This document shows positions 23,030-34,737 of a DNA stretch of 64,000 nucleotides, in pieces; position 1 is the first letter of the stretch, and each line of letters opens with the position of its first letter. Below the pieces are notes generated by a model. It did not search any database. It saw only the letters and a program-made list of their open reading frames with translations, and was not told the DNA's origin. Source of the DNA: Pilaira anomala (lineage: Eukaryota > Mucoromycota > Mucoromycetes > Mucorales > Mucoraceae). Position numbers and translations under genes: made by a program. The DNA lies in NCBI GenBank assembly GCA_025716855.1, contig JAIXMQ010000005.1:186001-250000 (forward strand). Direction: 5' to 3'.

Positions 23030-24225
23030 TTACGCCCAAATCTTAAGATAACTATCCCAACTACCAGTACATAAAGCCATACCATCTTTTGATACACCAA
23101 GACAAGAGACTCTGTTCTCATGTCCTGTCAAGACACCAACACGTTCACCCTTAAGGGTATCCCAGACATGACTACTGAAATCATCATAACCAGCAAATAA
23201 AAGTCTTCCAGATGCAGAAAAGGCAACAGAAGTAATACCATAGAGAATACTTTCGTTTGTATATGAATTTAATTCTCTATCAGCACGAAGATCGAATAAA
23301 CGACAACTGGCGTCATCTGAACCTGTACCAATTGCCATACCACTAGGAAAGAATCTAAAGTAAGAGAAAGAGTGATGAGTATATATATATATATATAAAT
23401 AAAAATAATATAAATTTTCAAGTAACTTACTGCACAGAGTTGATATCACTTTCATGTCCTGTAAAGGTTTGTACACAATTTCTTGTTCTAATATCCCAAA
23501 TTTTGGCAGTTGAATCACACGCACCAGAAACGAAAAGGTTAGGATCAGTTGGGGATATAGAGACACTCATGACATCACCCGTATGATCAGCAAATTCATG
23601 AGTTTTGACGCCTGCATCAATATCCCATAGGAAACAAGTCATATCACCAGAACTAGTCAAGATACGACGATCGTCCAAAAATCTACAACAACTAAGGTAT
23701 CCAACATGAGCCGATAATTCTCTTGCGGGACGTACGGGACCATCACGTGAAGTGAGGTTATAGATGGAACAAATGTTATCGAGACCACCACAGGCAACAA
23801 AGTTACCAGAAGGAGCATAAGCAGCTGTCATGACCCAAGCAGAACGTAATGGAATAGCATGTAATTTATTGGTGGTATAAGCGTTCCAAACAATCAATTT
23901 TCCATCTTGTGAAGCAGATACCAAGTGTTGACTATCGTTTGACCAATGCATGGCATATATCTTGGCTAAATGACCTCGTAAATTACGACGTACTTTCATC
24001 ACTAGTCTTGGTAAAGAATCTACTTCTTTTGCCATTTTTCTTACTGTATAATTAAAAAAAGAAAAAAAAATTAGTTCTTTCATTTTATATATATATATAT
24101 GTATGTATATTCTTACAAGTTGTATCTGCTAAAGCTTCTTTTCTTTGCTTGATTCTTTCTTTTAAAAGATCGGCATCTCGACGAGCTGCTGCAATTCTTT
24201 CTGAAATGTCATCTTGATTTTGCAT
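23030..24225 (-). CDS. Heterotrimeric G-protein beta subunit
   Basis: Three exons (24117-24225, 23431-24043, 23030-23354) encode 348 residues, matching the usual 340-350. An N-terminal helix ([20 protein letters not shown]) would pair with a G-gamma subunit, followed by seven WD40 blades: for example [75 protein letters not shown] and the last blade [11 protein letters not shown]. The family couples receptors to MAPK or cAMP pathways and in fungi works in mating and morphogenesis signalling. Mucoromycota often have several G-beta paralogues, so one-to-one assignment to Ste4 is not possible. Confidence 0.95.
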
Positions 24226-24311
24226 GTTGTAAATATTAAAATTTTTTTATTGTTGCTACTGTTGTGTTTATTATCGAAATCCAAATATAAATAATAAAAG
24301 GTCGGTTTTGA

Positions 24312-24348
<37 letters not shown>

Positions 24349-26416
24349 TTGTCTTTTGGTTGTCTTTTTGGTTGTATATGTTTCGTGATTTTTATATAAT
24401 TCTCTAAATATATATATATATAAAGTAAAGTACAAGAAAAAAAAAGAAAAGAAAACAGTAAAGAGAAAAGATATATAAAAAAAAAGAAGCTTTTTTTTTT
24501 TTTTTTTTTTTTGAAAATTTTCATTTTATAATAAAGTTGTACCAGGTACCAATTTAAATTTCGGTTATATTTTTTTTTTTGAAAGGCAGATTTAATATTC
24601 TTTTTTTTTTTTTTTTTTTTTTTTAATTCATAATAATCTACACTCTTTTTCTTACTTGTGATTCTGTCACCCATTTTCCTTCTTTTTTAAATACAAGTCA
24701 TTTCTTTCTTTCTTCTCTTCTCTTGAAGAAAAGTACTTGTCCTGTTAAATTTCGTATTTTTAACTAATCGAAAAAAACAGTTAGCTTCAATTGTACTTCG
24801 GAGAAGACAAACACGTTTTTTTGGTATTTTTTTGATCCCAAACTGCGTCACGAAAAAAATAAAAAACGATCGACTCTTTTTCAGATCATTTTCTCTCTTT
24901 CTTTTTTATTCAATTGGTCAAGTTTCTTTTCTTTTTTTTTTTTTCTTTTTTTTTTTTTTAGTGCTGTAGAGAAAGAATAAAGAGACTGTAAAGTAAGAAA
25001 GTAAGGATAGATTGCATATGCATATTCAATTACATAATCTATGTGCGTGCACAAAGTAATTTTAGGATGTGCATGTGTTTGACAGGAACACATAATAAAA
25101 CCCCTTTACACTGTCGGTGAAAGAATTAAAACTACTTTTCATCATGAACCAGATCAATACACGCATTAGTAAAAAGTTAAAAAGTGTACATAAGCCGAGT
25201 CTACTTATTATTTTATATTGTCACACATGTAAAATAGTAGGATTTAAATTCTTCTAGTATACACTGTTACAATGCTCTCTCTACTTTTTGTTTGTTAAAA
25301 ATGAGGATATACTATTGTGTATCTCGAATCCCTGAAATAAAAAATATGATTGCCATGTGTTAAAAAAAAAAAAAAGCAGTATCACACGCACACATACAAG
25401 TTGCAAATAATGGCATCAGCTACTTGGAAAAAAAAAAAAAAAAAAAAACCTCCTCCCCGGTATTAAAAAATCATATGTTTCTTCTAGATTTACATGTGTC
25501 TCTCTTTATAACACACTGACAACTTTATTTTGTGTATCCGACATTATACGTCATGATTTAAAACTGTTTATACTTTTTGGAATTTTTATTTTAAAGTGAA
25601 CTTGTTACTGCATGATACTATTTATTTCAAAAACGTGAGATTTCTTCAGTAAGAATAATCAAAAGGCTTTTTAATATTTTAGAGAGAAAAAATCGCATGC
25701 CTTTTTTTTTTTTTTTTACTATAATTCGAAAAGTAGAATTCAAAATCGAATGATATCATATCGACGTCTTTTACTTCAAAAAAAAAAAATCCCCCATTTT
25801 ATTGTATGAGTATGCCGCCAAGTTATTTTATAAGAGAGACATTATTCTAACGTTTCTCCTTTATCAAAACAAACAAACTAATATTACACAATAACATGGC
25901 TTGGAAAATATATTAAAAAACATAATCCAGGGACTGAATAATAGTTGTACCAAACTTTATTTTAGCTTAGTGCAGCGACGTTTGGGGTAATATTATTAAC
26001 TAAACTTGTTTCATTGTTGACTTCTTTCTAATTAAATCACGTTTTTTTTTTTTTTTTTCGAGGGAAATAGAGAGGTCAGTGCATGACAATTAGTTACAAA
26101 TAGAGTGTATCCTTGTATAAACATAATATGTAGAAATCATGTTTTTGTTAAAGCTATAAAAAGAAAAAAAAAACAGCTATCGGTTTTAACACGATGTATG
26201 TATGTATGTACAATACAGTAGTGCTAAATTTAATAGTGAATTATAAAATAAATTGTAGCATGAATTACAACAATAGACCTGTTTAGTCTATAATAATACA
26301 ATTAGTGAAAATAATAAAATTGTCTCAAGCCCAACCGTTAAAATTTATGATGATGGGTTATTTATTAATATGAAACTATACAGGAGATTTATAAACAAAA
26401 AAAAAAAAAAAAAGTC
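24226..26416. other. Intergenic, ~2.2 kb
   Basis: Homopolymer-dense DNA, notably A-tract 24316-24344 and T-tracts 24491-24512 and 24601-24624, acting as the upstream region of the G-beta gene and the downstream region of the MIR gene. Open frames here are low-complexity translations of A/T runs. No RNA gene found by eye. Confidence 0.5.
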
Positions 26417-27171
26417 TTAATCGAAACAGACAACCCACTTGTCGTTCTCATCAGGTCCATCAAAAGCAGTGACTTCGTATTGATCATCAGCCAAGACCAT
26501 TTCGTGAGAATGAAGGAGTTTACCAGTAGCAACGTGACGAATGATAACAGGTTGGCCGACGTGCCAGAGCTAATATATATATATTATGTTAGAAAAGCTA
26601 TTAATAAAAGAGAGAGAGAGAGTACTTACGTGGTCTTCACTTTCTTCATCGTTATCGAATTGTTCAAGTCTCCACATATCGTTTTCATCAGTGTTTTCAT
26701 CATCACCGAAACAAGAGACTTCTTGTTGACCAGACACGGGGCTAACAACTTCATGAGAGTGAAGGTTGGAACGATCAGTCACACGCTTAAGACGGATTTC
26801 ATCCTCGAAACCGACTTCGTAACCAGCTTCTTCGTCAGTAATAGTAGGAGGGATAACAATCCAAGTACTTTGTTCACTAGGAGAACCTTCTACGGTAAAG
26901 ACCTTTTTTAAAAAAAAAAAAATTAAGTTTACATGTTATCTCTCTCTCTCGCTCTCTCCTGTTTAAAATAAAACTTACCTTTTGTTGGAAAGATCCACCA
27001 TCGTAAGTCTCTTCAATGGAAGCGAGATAACGACCGGTAGCAACATGCTTGAGAGAAATGTGGTTGCTATAAGGAAATAAGTATCCTATTCCCCTTCCCC
27101 TTGATTTTTTTTTTTTTTTAACCAGTGATAACTTACCCGAAGCGAACAATACCATCTTGAGGTTGAGACAT
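26417..27171 (-). CDS. MIR-repeat beta-trefoil protein
   Basis: Four exons (27137-27171, 26979-27066, 26630-26902, 26417-26569) encode 182 residues. Three MIR-like units are visible: GNHISLKHVATGRYLASIEE, EIRLKRVTDRSNLHSHEV and WHVGQPVIIRHVATGKLLHS. MIR motifs occur in protein O-mannosyltransferases, IP3 receptors and SDF2. Unlike SDF2, there is no signal peptide (start MSQPQDGIVRFG), so it is likely cytosolic or nuclear and its ligand is unknown. Strong codon bias toward C-ending codons (for example AAG, CAC, GTC) suggests good expression. The third exon's acceptor follows a T13A6 junction. Confidence 0.85.
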
Positions 27172-27834
27172 TTTAAATTATAATATATTACTTTGTTTTA
27201 AAAAATAAAGTTGAAAATAAAAAAGAAAAAAAAAAAAACCTCTTTTTTACTTTTGTTCCTTTTTATATTTGTAAAAGATTTTGGAGTTTTAAATTTTGAT
27301 TATTCTACTTTTTTTTTTTTTTCTTCTTCTCTTCTGTTAACAGGAATTTATGAAACAAATCTTAAGAAGAAAAAAAAAAACTTTGTTTTTCTTTTTGTTA
27401 TGACAACAACCCTTGATTTTCTTATAAGCTGTTACTACTTTTTTTTTCTTTTTTTTTAGTACACTACTAAAGTGTTTAATTACGCGTTAAAGTGTTTATT
27501 ACGTATGCAAACCGTACTACTTTTTTTTTTTTTTCAATGTTTACGGTTACATCTCCGAGCGCGCATGAAACAAAAGACCGGTTCAAAGATCCGCTTCAAA
27601 ATTTTCCTTTTTGTTACGCGTGCCAAGATGTCTATTCTGTACAACTTTATAAACCAAAAGCGTGAAAGCCTATTGTGTATGATGATGTGGCTGGAAAATA
27701 GTAGTGACAGAAATATATTATGTTAGAAATATTTGCTGCTAGCTAGAAAAAAAAAAAGAGGTTTATTTTCTTTTTTATATATATCTGAATTTTCTTTTTT
27801 TTTTTTAATAATAATAATAAGCCCGCGATAACAT

Positions 27835-27840
27835 CACGTG
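27835..27840. promoter_or_regulatory. CACGTG E-box-like site
   Basis: Palindromic CACGTG within AACATCACGTG, the same 11-base context as the site at 28355. It may bind a bHLH factor; no target gene is near on the left within 660 bp, so the role is uncertain. Confidence 0.3.
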
Positions 27841-28354
27841 TGATTTTTCCTTGAAAGAAACAAAGTTAATAAAAAGGTACACCGTCTGATTTTGCATATT
27901 TGTAAATGTGTGATATATATATCACTGGAAATAATTTTTATCCGAATATTTTGTTATTATGCTCATAATAAAACGATTGAACCATACTGACGTTATTATA
28001 AAAAGTGCCAAACTCAAAATATTGTTATCATAAAAGCTTTCTCATAAATTCACTCTACTCTTGACCACTTCTTTTTTTTTTTTAAAAAAAAAAAAAAAAC
28101 CATGCATGTTTAGTAGTAAAAGAATAATAATTGCGAATATACTAATCTCGTTTTAATACATAAGAACAGAAGAAGAGAGCTTTTTTTTTTCAAAAGTCAA
28201 TTATCAAACATACATTCAAAAGCATGCGTATTCCTCATCTCGCAATATGATATATATATATTACTATTACTGCTTCGCTAAAGATATTCAAACCTGAAAA
28301 GGTAATGTCATTGCAGTGCTTATAGACCAAAAACCATAGATATTCAACAAACAT

Positions 28355-28371
28355 CACGTGCATATCACGTG
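28355..28371. promoter_or_regulatory. Two CACGTG E-box-like sites 11 bp apart
   Basis: ATCACGTG occurs at 28353-28360 and again at 28364-28371, one helical turn apart and about 58 bp upstream of the tRNA-Met gene. This spacing places both on the same DNA face. Binding by a bHLH protein is inference. Confidence 0.35.
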
Positions 28372-28428
28372 ATATAAACGTATTTTTACATATAAGTACA
28401 ACGTAAATATCGTAGTAAATATGTGACT

Positions 28429-28501
28429 GCTTCCTTGGCTCAGTCGGTAGAGCGTTAGTCTCATAATCTGAAGGTCGCCAGTTCGATCCTGGCAGGGAGC
28501 A
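28429..28501 (+). tRNA. tRNA-Met (CAT), elongator type, intronless
   Basis: The 73-base gene folds as a cloverleaf. The acceptor stem pairs GCTTCCT with AGGGAGC (one T-G pair) and has discriminator A. The D arm is GCTC-AGTCGGTA-GAGC. The anticodon loop is CTCATAA with anticodon CAT. The T arm is CCAG-TTCGATC-CTGG, with the internal B box GTTCGATCC. No intron is present. The anticodon arm context (AGTCTCATAATCTGAAGGTC) matches elongator rather than initiator methionine tRNAs; the initiator would need an A-T first pair and three G-C pairs in the anticodon stem. A run of six Ts at 28504-28509 is the RNA polymerase III terminator. Confidence 0.95.
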
Positions 28502-30728
28502 TCTTTTTTATATATTTTTACAAAATTTCGTGAGACGTTTGTAGACGTGTAAATTTAGATGTTATACAACTTTTCTCATATAAGAGCAATTTTATTTTGA
28601 AAGGTACTACTACTCGTTGTTTAATAAGACTGTTGTACATACTACATGGGACATAATTTTGCTATACCCAGTACTCTAATAATAAAATATATACCGTTTT
28701 ATTTATTAATTTCTTATATGAATGCATGAGTAAAAAAAAAAATATTTTCCCAATTCTGGTTGAGCAATTATAGTAATACTATCTTAATATTTAAAACCAT
28801 GAAATGATTTTATTGAAATAATTGATGTGAAAGAGTGCAAAATTAAATGTGGATTATTGCTCGATATTTTAAATACATTTAGATGACACTAATTTATGTT
28901 GATTGATTTAGTTTCCTTATTTTTTTTTTTATTTTTTGGGGAAGGAAGCAAAAAAGAGAGCTTTAAATTAATTAACTTTACATTGACCTATACTCATACG
29001 ACCTATATATATATATATCTATTAGTGTCATCATACGAACCGCTAGTTGGTAGTATTATAAATAATAAGAGGAAAATTTCATGTGATATTTTTTTTTTTT
29101 TTTTCAAGACAAAAGATTTTTTGTGCTCTATACCAGTAATTTCACTGGCAAGTAGTAATTAAAAAGATATACTAAATATTTATGTAAAATACATTGAGAA
29201 ATGGTAACGACAAAAGAAAAAAAAAAACGCGTTCTTTTACTTCATGGTTTTGTTCATAACATTATAACTTCTGTTATCAAAGAGTGAACTGTATCGCGAG
29301 GGATTATTTTGGCGCAAGTTTTCATTCCTGAGCCACAGTAATTGAGCTCGGTTTATTATTTATTTTGTTCTTTTTTTTTTTTTGCAAAATAATAAAAATA
29401 GAACTGTAGTTATATCCACTTTCAACAAAGGATAAGAACAAGCTTAAAGGTGTCTGTAGCTGTGAATTAAGCCATACTAATTACTTGAATTAACATAGAA
29501 AGATTAAACTATAAATAGTTTTCAAAAGTTTTTTTTTTTAATTTATAAAAAAAAAAAAAAAAAAAAATCTCCTTGGACAAAAGGGAGTGAACTTTTTAAA
29601 AAAAAGAAGAAGTCTGGATCAATCGAATAGAAAGTGTACAAGTTGACACGAGATTTGGTATCATTGTTCAAGTTATTGTTGTTTTAGTTTTAGTTTTAAG
29701 AAACAATTAAAAATGTACTTTCTGTTTTATTGGGCGTCAATGAAAAACACTACTAGATGTCAACAACAGAGATGTAGTATGCAGACAGACCTTTAATACA
29801 TATCTAGGAATGGAAAACAATAATGAAAAAAATGTGTGTATATGTGCTTGTATTATAGATTATGTTTATGACCATGTTGTGTGTGTATATAATATATCTA
29901 TCATAAAAAGGAGCAATGGAACATATTCATCAGCATGAAACACAAAAAAAAAAAAGACTTTTAAGGAGAAGAGATATATATCTTTATCATATCTATCAAT
30001 CTTTTTTTTTTTTTTTTTTTCTGTAATTGAAAAAAGGGTAAGTGTTATAAAAAATATAAGATTATAAAATAATGCATGTGTACACGGACAGAGCAAAGAA
30101 AAGTGAGAGGGAAAGAGTAACTAGAAGCCAAAGCTTGAACCGAAGTTGCATAAAAAATCTTCATACAAATTAAAAATGAAATCAATTGAGAGCATAGGGG
30201 CCTACTACTGTTGTCATTAGATCAAAAAGATCCAGAGCTTTTTGTGTTTAGTCTCTGTATCATAACTGATTGTATTCTTTCGATTGAAATCCTCAAGACT
30301 AAATTCTCGATATTTATTTATCATTACTTACAGAATATTTCATGTCATGATGCATACTCTTTTTTAGCGATCGACAGATGTAGATATGACATGTTATACA
30401 CACACTTATACGCCAAAGATTAATCTTTTTAATAAAGTGCGTAAGGGATTTTTTTTTTATATATAATTCTTCTATATCGAAAATTGTAGATCCCAATTTT
30501 AGATTTGGGCCCTTTTTTTTTTTTTTATCTGAAGTTGTATTATATTAAATAATATCTATCCGATTTTGGGTATAAAGAATTCAAGCAAAAACAGGTATTT
30601 GCTTGAAAATCTTTGTCAGTATAGGATAGTAAATTTAGATCTGTCTTTCTTTTTTTTTTTTGGGGGGGGGGGAGGGCTTCTCGTTTATATATAAGGAGTG
30701 CCTTCTAAAAAATCATATGCCATACAGG

Positions 30729-30763
<35 letters not shown>

Positions 30764-31505
30764 AACCAAACGAAATCTTAAAAGACTATTGAAAACAAGG
30801 AGTTTTTTTTTAGACAACATCTATTACTAAACAGCTAAAGGACTCTGCATGGTACATAGTGTGGCAAGGAGTACACAACACGGATGAAACCAAATATAGA
30901 ACTTTTTTTGGTAAACTTTTTAGATCAAGAAGTTTTTTTTTCTAGATTACAGAAGTATATATGCAAAATTGTTGTTTTTTATATACTAGTTGATTCCAAT
31001 AGTAATAGAAAACAAAAGGAGTTTTTTCTTCTATCTCACCGAGAAAGACCAATTAACCCCCTCTTTAGAATACAAGTAAATATTTCTGTTCGTTTGATCT
31101 TATACCAGTTTTTCTTTATTAGTATTTGAAGTAAAGAAAGAAACATTTGAATTTATTATCCTAGTAAAAAAAAAAAAAAAAAAAAAAAAAAACGCTCTTT
31201 TTCAATATACACATGATAGTGCATGGTTAACCTAAAATCACATCACTCTTGATATACGTACAAAATAGAAATTTACATCTTAGCCATCAAACGGAGAGAA
31301 ACTAGAGGCACACACACAGTTGTACATTTATACTCCCTCAATTCTATACACTATCCCTTAAAATTAGAAAAAACATATAAAACAAAGCTACTTTTTTTTA
31401 TTATCTTAATTTCGATTTTTTTCTTTACTTTTCTTTAGATCAAAAAAAAAAAAAAAAACCCCCCTTTTTAGATTTTTAAAAAAAAAATATATTATATATA
31501 AAAAT
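28502..31505. other. Gene-poor region, ~3 kb
   Basis: AT-rich DNA with a (CA)n microsatellite at 30730-30760, a G-run near 30661-30672 and an A-tract at 31166-31192. Translated frames are short and low-complexity. No gene or further tRNA seen. Confidence 0.5.
28504..28509 (+). terminator. RNA polymerase III T-run terminator
   Basis: Six consecutive T residues start three bases after the tRNA discriminator base. Confidence 0.8.
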
Positions 31506-32428
31506 ATGTACAAGAAAATTATTTCTCTCGGTATGATTGCCAGTCTTATGGTATCTGTCTCCTCACGTTCATTATATACTGAACGTTCAGTTGACGCCAT
31601 CATGGGTAAATAGATATATATAATACACTCTCACTATGTTATTTTCAAATTGCTAATATTGATTCATCTATAGCTAGAGGTTTAGTTGAAGCTTCAAACA
31701 CTAATGTTGGTCTTGATAAGACTGGCCATAACATCCTTAACAACTTATTGATCGGAAACAATGCTAACAATGCTAAGGTTAATGTTGCTAGCGATGCTGC
31801 TGGTGTCAGCGGTCCTAGTGGTATGGGTGGTATGGGTACCAGTAGTCATAACGGTATAAGTAGTCCTGCTGATTCTGCTCCTCATGGCAGTAATGATATG
31901 GATATGATGCCCGATTATTCTGACGATCACTGTGATGCCGGTAACGATGAAGGTGCTGGTGGTGATACTGGTGCTGATGAAGGTGCTGGTGGTGATACTG
32001 GTGCCGATGAAGGAGCCGATGAAGGAGACGATGAAGGAGCTGATGAAGGAGCTGATGAAGGTTCCGGTGAAGGTTCTGATGAAGGTGGTGCTGATGAAGG
32101 TTCTGATGAAGGTGGAGAAGATGAAGGAGCTGATGAAGGTGGAGCTGATGAAGGAGATGAAGATGAGGGAGCTGGCGAAGGAGGTGAAGATGAGGGGGCT
32201 GATGAAGGTGGAGCTGATGAAGGTGGTTCTGATGAAGGTGCTGACGAAGGTAATGAAGATGAAGGTGGATGTGATTGTGACTCTGATGAAGGAGCTGGTG
32301 AAGGTGGTTCTGATGAAGGTGCCGACGAAGGAGCTGATGAAGGTACCGACGAAGGAGCTGGTGAAGGTACCGATAATGGTAACGACGATATGAGCCCTGA
32401 TAACGAGGGAGATGATAGATGTTATTAA
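31506..32428 (+). CDS. Secreted, highly acidic DEG-repeat protein
   Basis: Two exons (31506-31605 and 31674-32428) encode 284 residues. The start MYKKIISLGMIASLMVSVSS is a signal peptide. A Asn/Gly/Ser segment (for example GLDKTGHNILNNLLIGNNAN) precedes about 150 residues built almost only of A, D, E, G and S. The four-residue unit is x-D-E-G (commonly ADEG, SDEG, EDEG), about 25 times, encoded by a 12-base unit like GCTGATGAAGGT. A CDCD motif interrupts it near residue 255 and the C-terminus ends DDRCY. The net charge is extremely negative, so calcium binding or a hydrated surface role is conceivable but not shown. I do not know a named family. Because the DNA repeat lacks stops, two other frames are also open here and are not genes. 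Confidence 0.78.
31921..32370 (+). repeat. 12-base coding repeat (GCTGATGAAGGT-like)
   Basis: Degenerate tandem array coding the x-D-E-G repeats of the secreted acidic protein. Third-position variation (GGT/GGA, GCT/GCC) shows it is old enough to have diverged while keeping the amino acids. Confidence 0.85.
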
Positions 32429-32819
32429 GGAGACAATTGTACATAACCATTAGTGCAATTGTATAGCACTTATTTTACCCATTATTACTATTCCTTTTGG
32501 AACTTTTCCCTTCACTATTAATACAATATGTTTGCTATAATTATAAAAAAAAATAAAAAACTTGTCTTTTAACTCGTTGTAAAAAAAAGAAAAGACGTAT
32601 ATAATCAATACATGTTTGAAATATGTTGAATATAAACATTGAAACTTTTTAGTATCTAGATCAGCATAATTCTACTTCATACTCAGTTTCACCACTTAAG
32701 AAAAAAGTGAGGACTACGTCACATTGCGATAAGGAAGACAGGGGGATTTTTAAATTTGGATTTTTTTTATTTTCGTCTATTTCTAACCTTCTCTTTCTCT
32801 CCCCACTCTCTTAATAAAA
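32429..32819. other. Intergenic, acidic protein to QCR9
   Basis: About 390 bp of AT-rich sequence containing the 3' end of the repeat gene and the QCR9 promoter, with a CT-rich leader just before the ATG. Nothing else seen. Confidence 0.5.
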
Positions 32820-33096
32820 ATGCCTGCTGTTCCCGCTTCTGGTTTAACCCGTACCATTTACAACACCGTTTTCAAGAAAAACTCTGTCTTCGTTGCCACC
32901 GTCTTCACTGGTGCTATCGCTTTTGAAGTTGCTTTTGATTCCACTTGTGACAAGGTCTGGGATAACTTCAACAAGGGCGTAAGTTATTAAAATTTTGAAT
33001 GTGACAAATGATAGTAAAAAAAAAAAAATAACCCTTCTTTTATTTTTATTATAGAAACAATGGAAGGATATTAAGGACAAGTACGTTTCCGAGTAA
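32820..33096 (+). CDS. QCR9: Cytochrome bc1 complex subunit 9
   Basis: Two exons (32820-32978 and 33055-33096) encode 66 residues, the normal Qcr9 size. The sequence TIYNTVFKKNSVFVATVFTG, then AFEVAFDSTCDKVWDNFNKG and KQWKDIKDKY, matches the single-span family pattern (Y-x-T-x-F-K-(R/K)-N-x-(V/F)-F, then the A-F-(E/Q)-x-x-F-D turn and N-x-G-K-x-W-K-D end). It is a small structural subunit of respiratory complex III in the inner mitochondrial membrane, near the Rieske protein. Codons are strongly biased (GCT, GTC, AAG), as expected for an abundant respiratory protein. Confidence 0.93.
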
Positions 33097-33349
33097 ATTT
33101 AAACGTTTTCAGCAAAAATATAGCAACATTCAACTTTTTTACAACGATGCAAGCATCTTTACTGTGTTATTAGATATTTAAAAAAAAATAAAAAATCGAG
33201 CCAAAAAAAAAAAGCAACACTTGCAGTCTTTTTTTAGTTTTTTTTTCTATCATTTATATGACAAAGAGTGGTTTATAGGTTTGGGTAGTAAAAAAAAAAA
33301 AAAAAAAAGAAACAACTCTTTTTATTTTATGATGTACAAAGTGGTACTT

Positions 33350-34428
33350 TTAGGTTTGAGATAAACGGTCAAGCATGTTTTGAGTAATGGAACGATAATG
33401 ATCAGCAAAAGGACTATCAGGTTGAGATATAACAATAGGTTTTCCAGTATCCGACAGCTTACAGATATCAGCATGAAGAGGAACTTCACCCAATAAGGGA
33501 ACGTTATAATCTTTTGCCATGCGAGCAGCACCATCATGTCCGAAAATATGTGATTCGTGTTTACAATTAGGACAGATGAATAACGACATGTTTTGTACCA
33601 AACCCAAGATCTAAATGTGTCCATGTACATTAATATTTAAAGCATTCATATATTTTATATTACTTACCGGGACATTCACTTTTTTAAACATATTGGTTCC
33701 TTTCACAGCATCAATTAATGCAATATCCTGCGGTGTAGAAATAATGACTGCACCATCTACAACTACTTGTTGACTAATTGTTAATTGAATATCACCAGTA
33801 CCTGGAGGCATATCAATTACTAATAAATCTAATTGTCCCCATTCGACTTGATGTAATAACTGTTGAAGTGCTTTCATCACCATTAATCCTCTCCATACTA
33901 CAGGTGCTTCTTTATCTACTAAAAAGCCCATTGACATACATTTGACACCGTAATTTGTTAAGGGAATTAAACGATCCCCTGTTTCGGTAAGTTCTGGCTC
34001 GCCTTTCAAGTTCATGAGTTTAGGCACGGATGGACCAAAGATATCTGCATCTAAGATACCTACTCTCAATTTTTTGCCTGCAGCTGCCAATGCGATATTA
34101 ACTAGGTAACGTTTTTGTTTAATGATTTGTATCTCTTTATCAGATTAGAATATTTTACCGGCTGTGGTGGATTTACCAACACCCCCTTTTCCTGATGCTA
34201 CAACAACAACTTTCTTTACGCCCATAATTGGCATTTTCTTTGGTAAACCACGTTGAGCTCTTGGCATAGTTGGTGCTGGTTTATGTCGAGGTAACCCCTG
34301 GTGAAGTAAATAAACAGAAATGAATACATATATTATTTAATAATAAAGTTCTTTAAATACTGTACTAAAGGGTTTTCATGAAGTAAAGTTCTACAAGTTG
34401 AAAAGGTTCTTCTAGCAATGAGCAACAT
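33350..34428 (-). CDS. IND1: Mitochondrial Mrp/NBP35-type P-loop Fe-S carrier for complex I
   Basis: Four exons (34366-34428, 34159-34297, 33668-34101, 33350-33610) encode 298 residues. The start [20 protein letters not shown] is a presequence-like mitochondrial signal. The Mrp core follows: Walker [15 protein letters not shown] (deviant, with the extra signature Lys), [49 protein letters not shown], and the cluster-binding C-x-x-C in [15 protein letters not shown]. This order fits the Ind1/NUBPL class, which delivers Fe-S clusters to respiratory complex I. Nbp35 and Cfd1 differ by lacking the presequence. The first exon junction (donor GTACAG) is the least certain border. Next to QCR9, tail-to-tail, 253 bp apart. 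Confidence 0.92.
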
Positions 34429-34737
34429 GGTGTGTATAATAAAAAGAGAAAAGAAGAAGAAGAAAATAAGGTGTCAGAAAACTGATAATTAATATATATT
34501 TTTTTTTAAACTTGTCACAAAGTTTTTGTGCCTGAATCTTATTGGATCATTGAAGAAGAAAAGATCAAGGTTGAGTTTTTGATAAAAAGCGCATGAATAA
34601 CAACTTTTTTTTTGAATAACTATAAGTGTTCAGTTTCATTTTTGTTTTATGTATAATGTAAATATGAAAACAGGTTTTAAAAAAAGAAAATAAAAAGGAA
34701 GAGAGGGAGAGAGCAAAAGATAATTTTTTTGTTTGTT

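Larger units (their letters stand above)
27172..28428. other. Gene-poor region left of the tRNA
   Basis: AT-rich, with a T13A16-type junction near 28073-28100. It holds CACGTG sites listed separately. No protein gene recognised. Confidence 0.5.

Noticed and set aside
24162..24674. Minus-strand frame of 170 residues with Lys and Phe runs
   Set aside because: Composed mostly of translated A- and T-tracts; it overlaps exon 1 of the G-beta gene in another frame.
28429..28501. Initiator tRNA-Met reading
   Set aside because: The acceptor begins G-C and the anticodon stem lacks the three consecutive G-C pairs of initiators, so elongator fits better.
27211..29162. Several short plus-strand frames rich in Lys/Phe
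   Set aside because: Translations of homopolymer runs with no splice support or recognisable motif.
31815..32450. Long minus-strand frame rich in His/Leu/Gln, and a second plus frame (31932-32393) rich in Met/Lys/Val
   Set aside because: Both are shadow translations of the 12-base DEG repeat, which has no stop in any of these frames; the spliced frame with the signal peptide is the sensible one.
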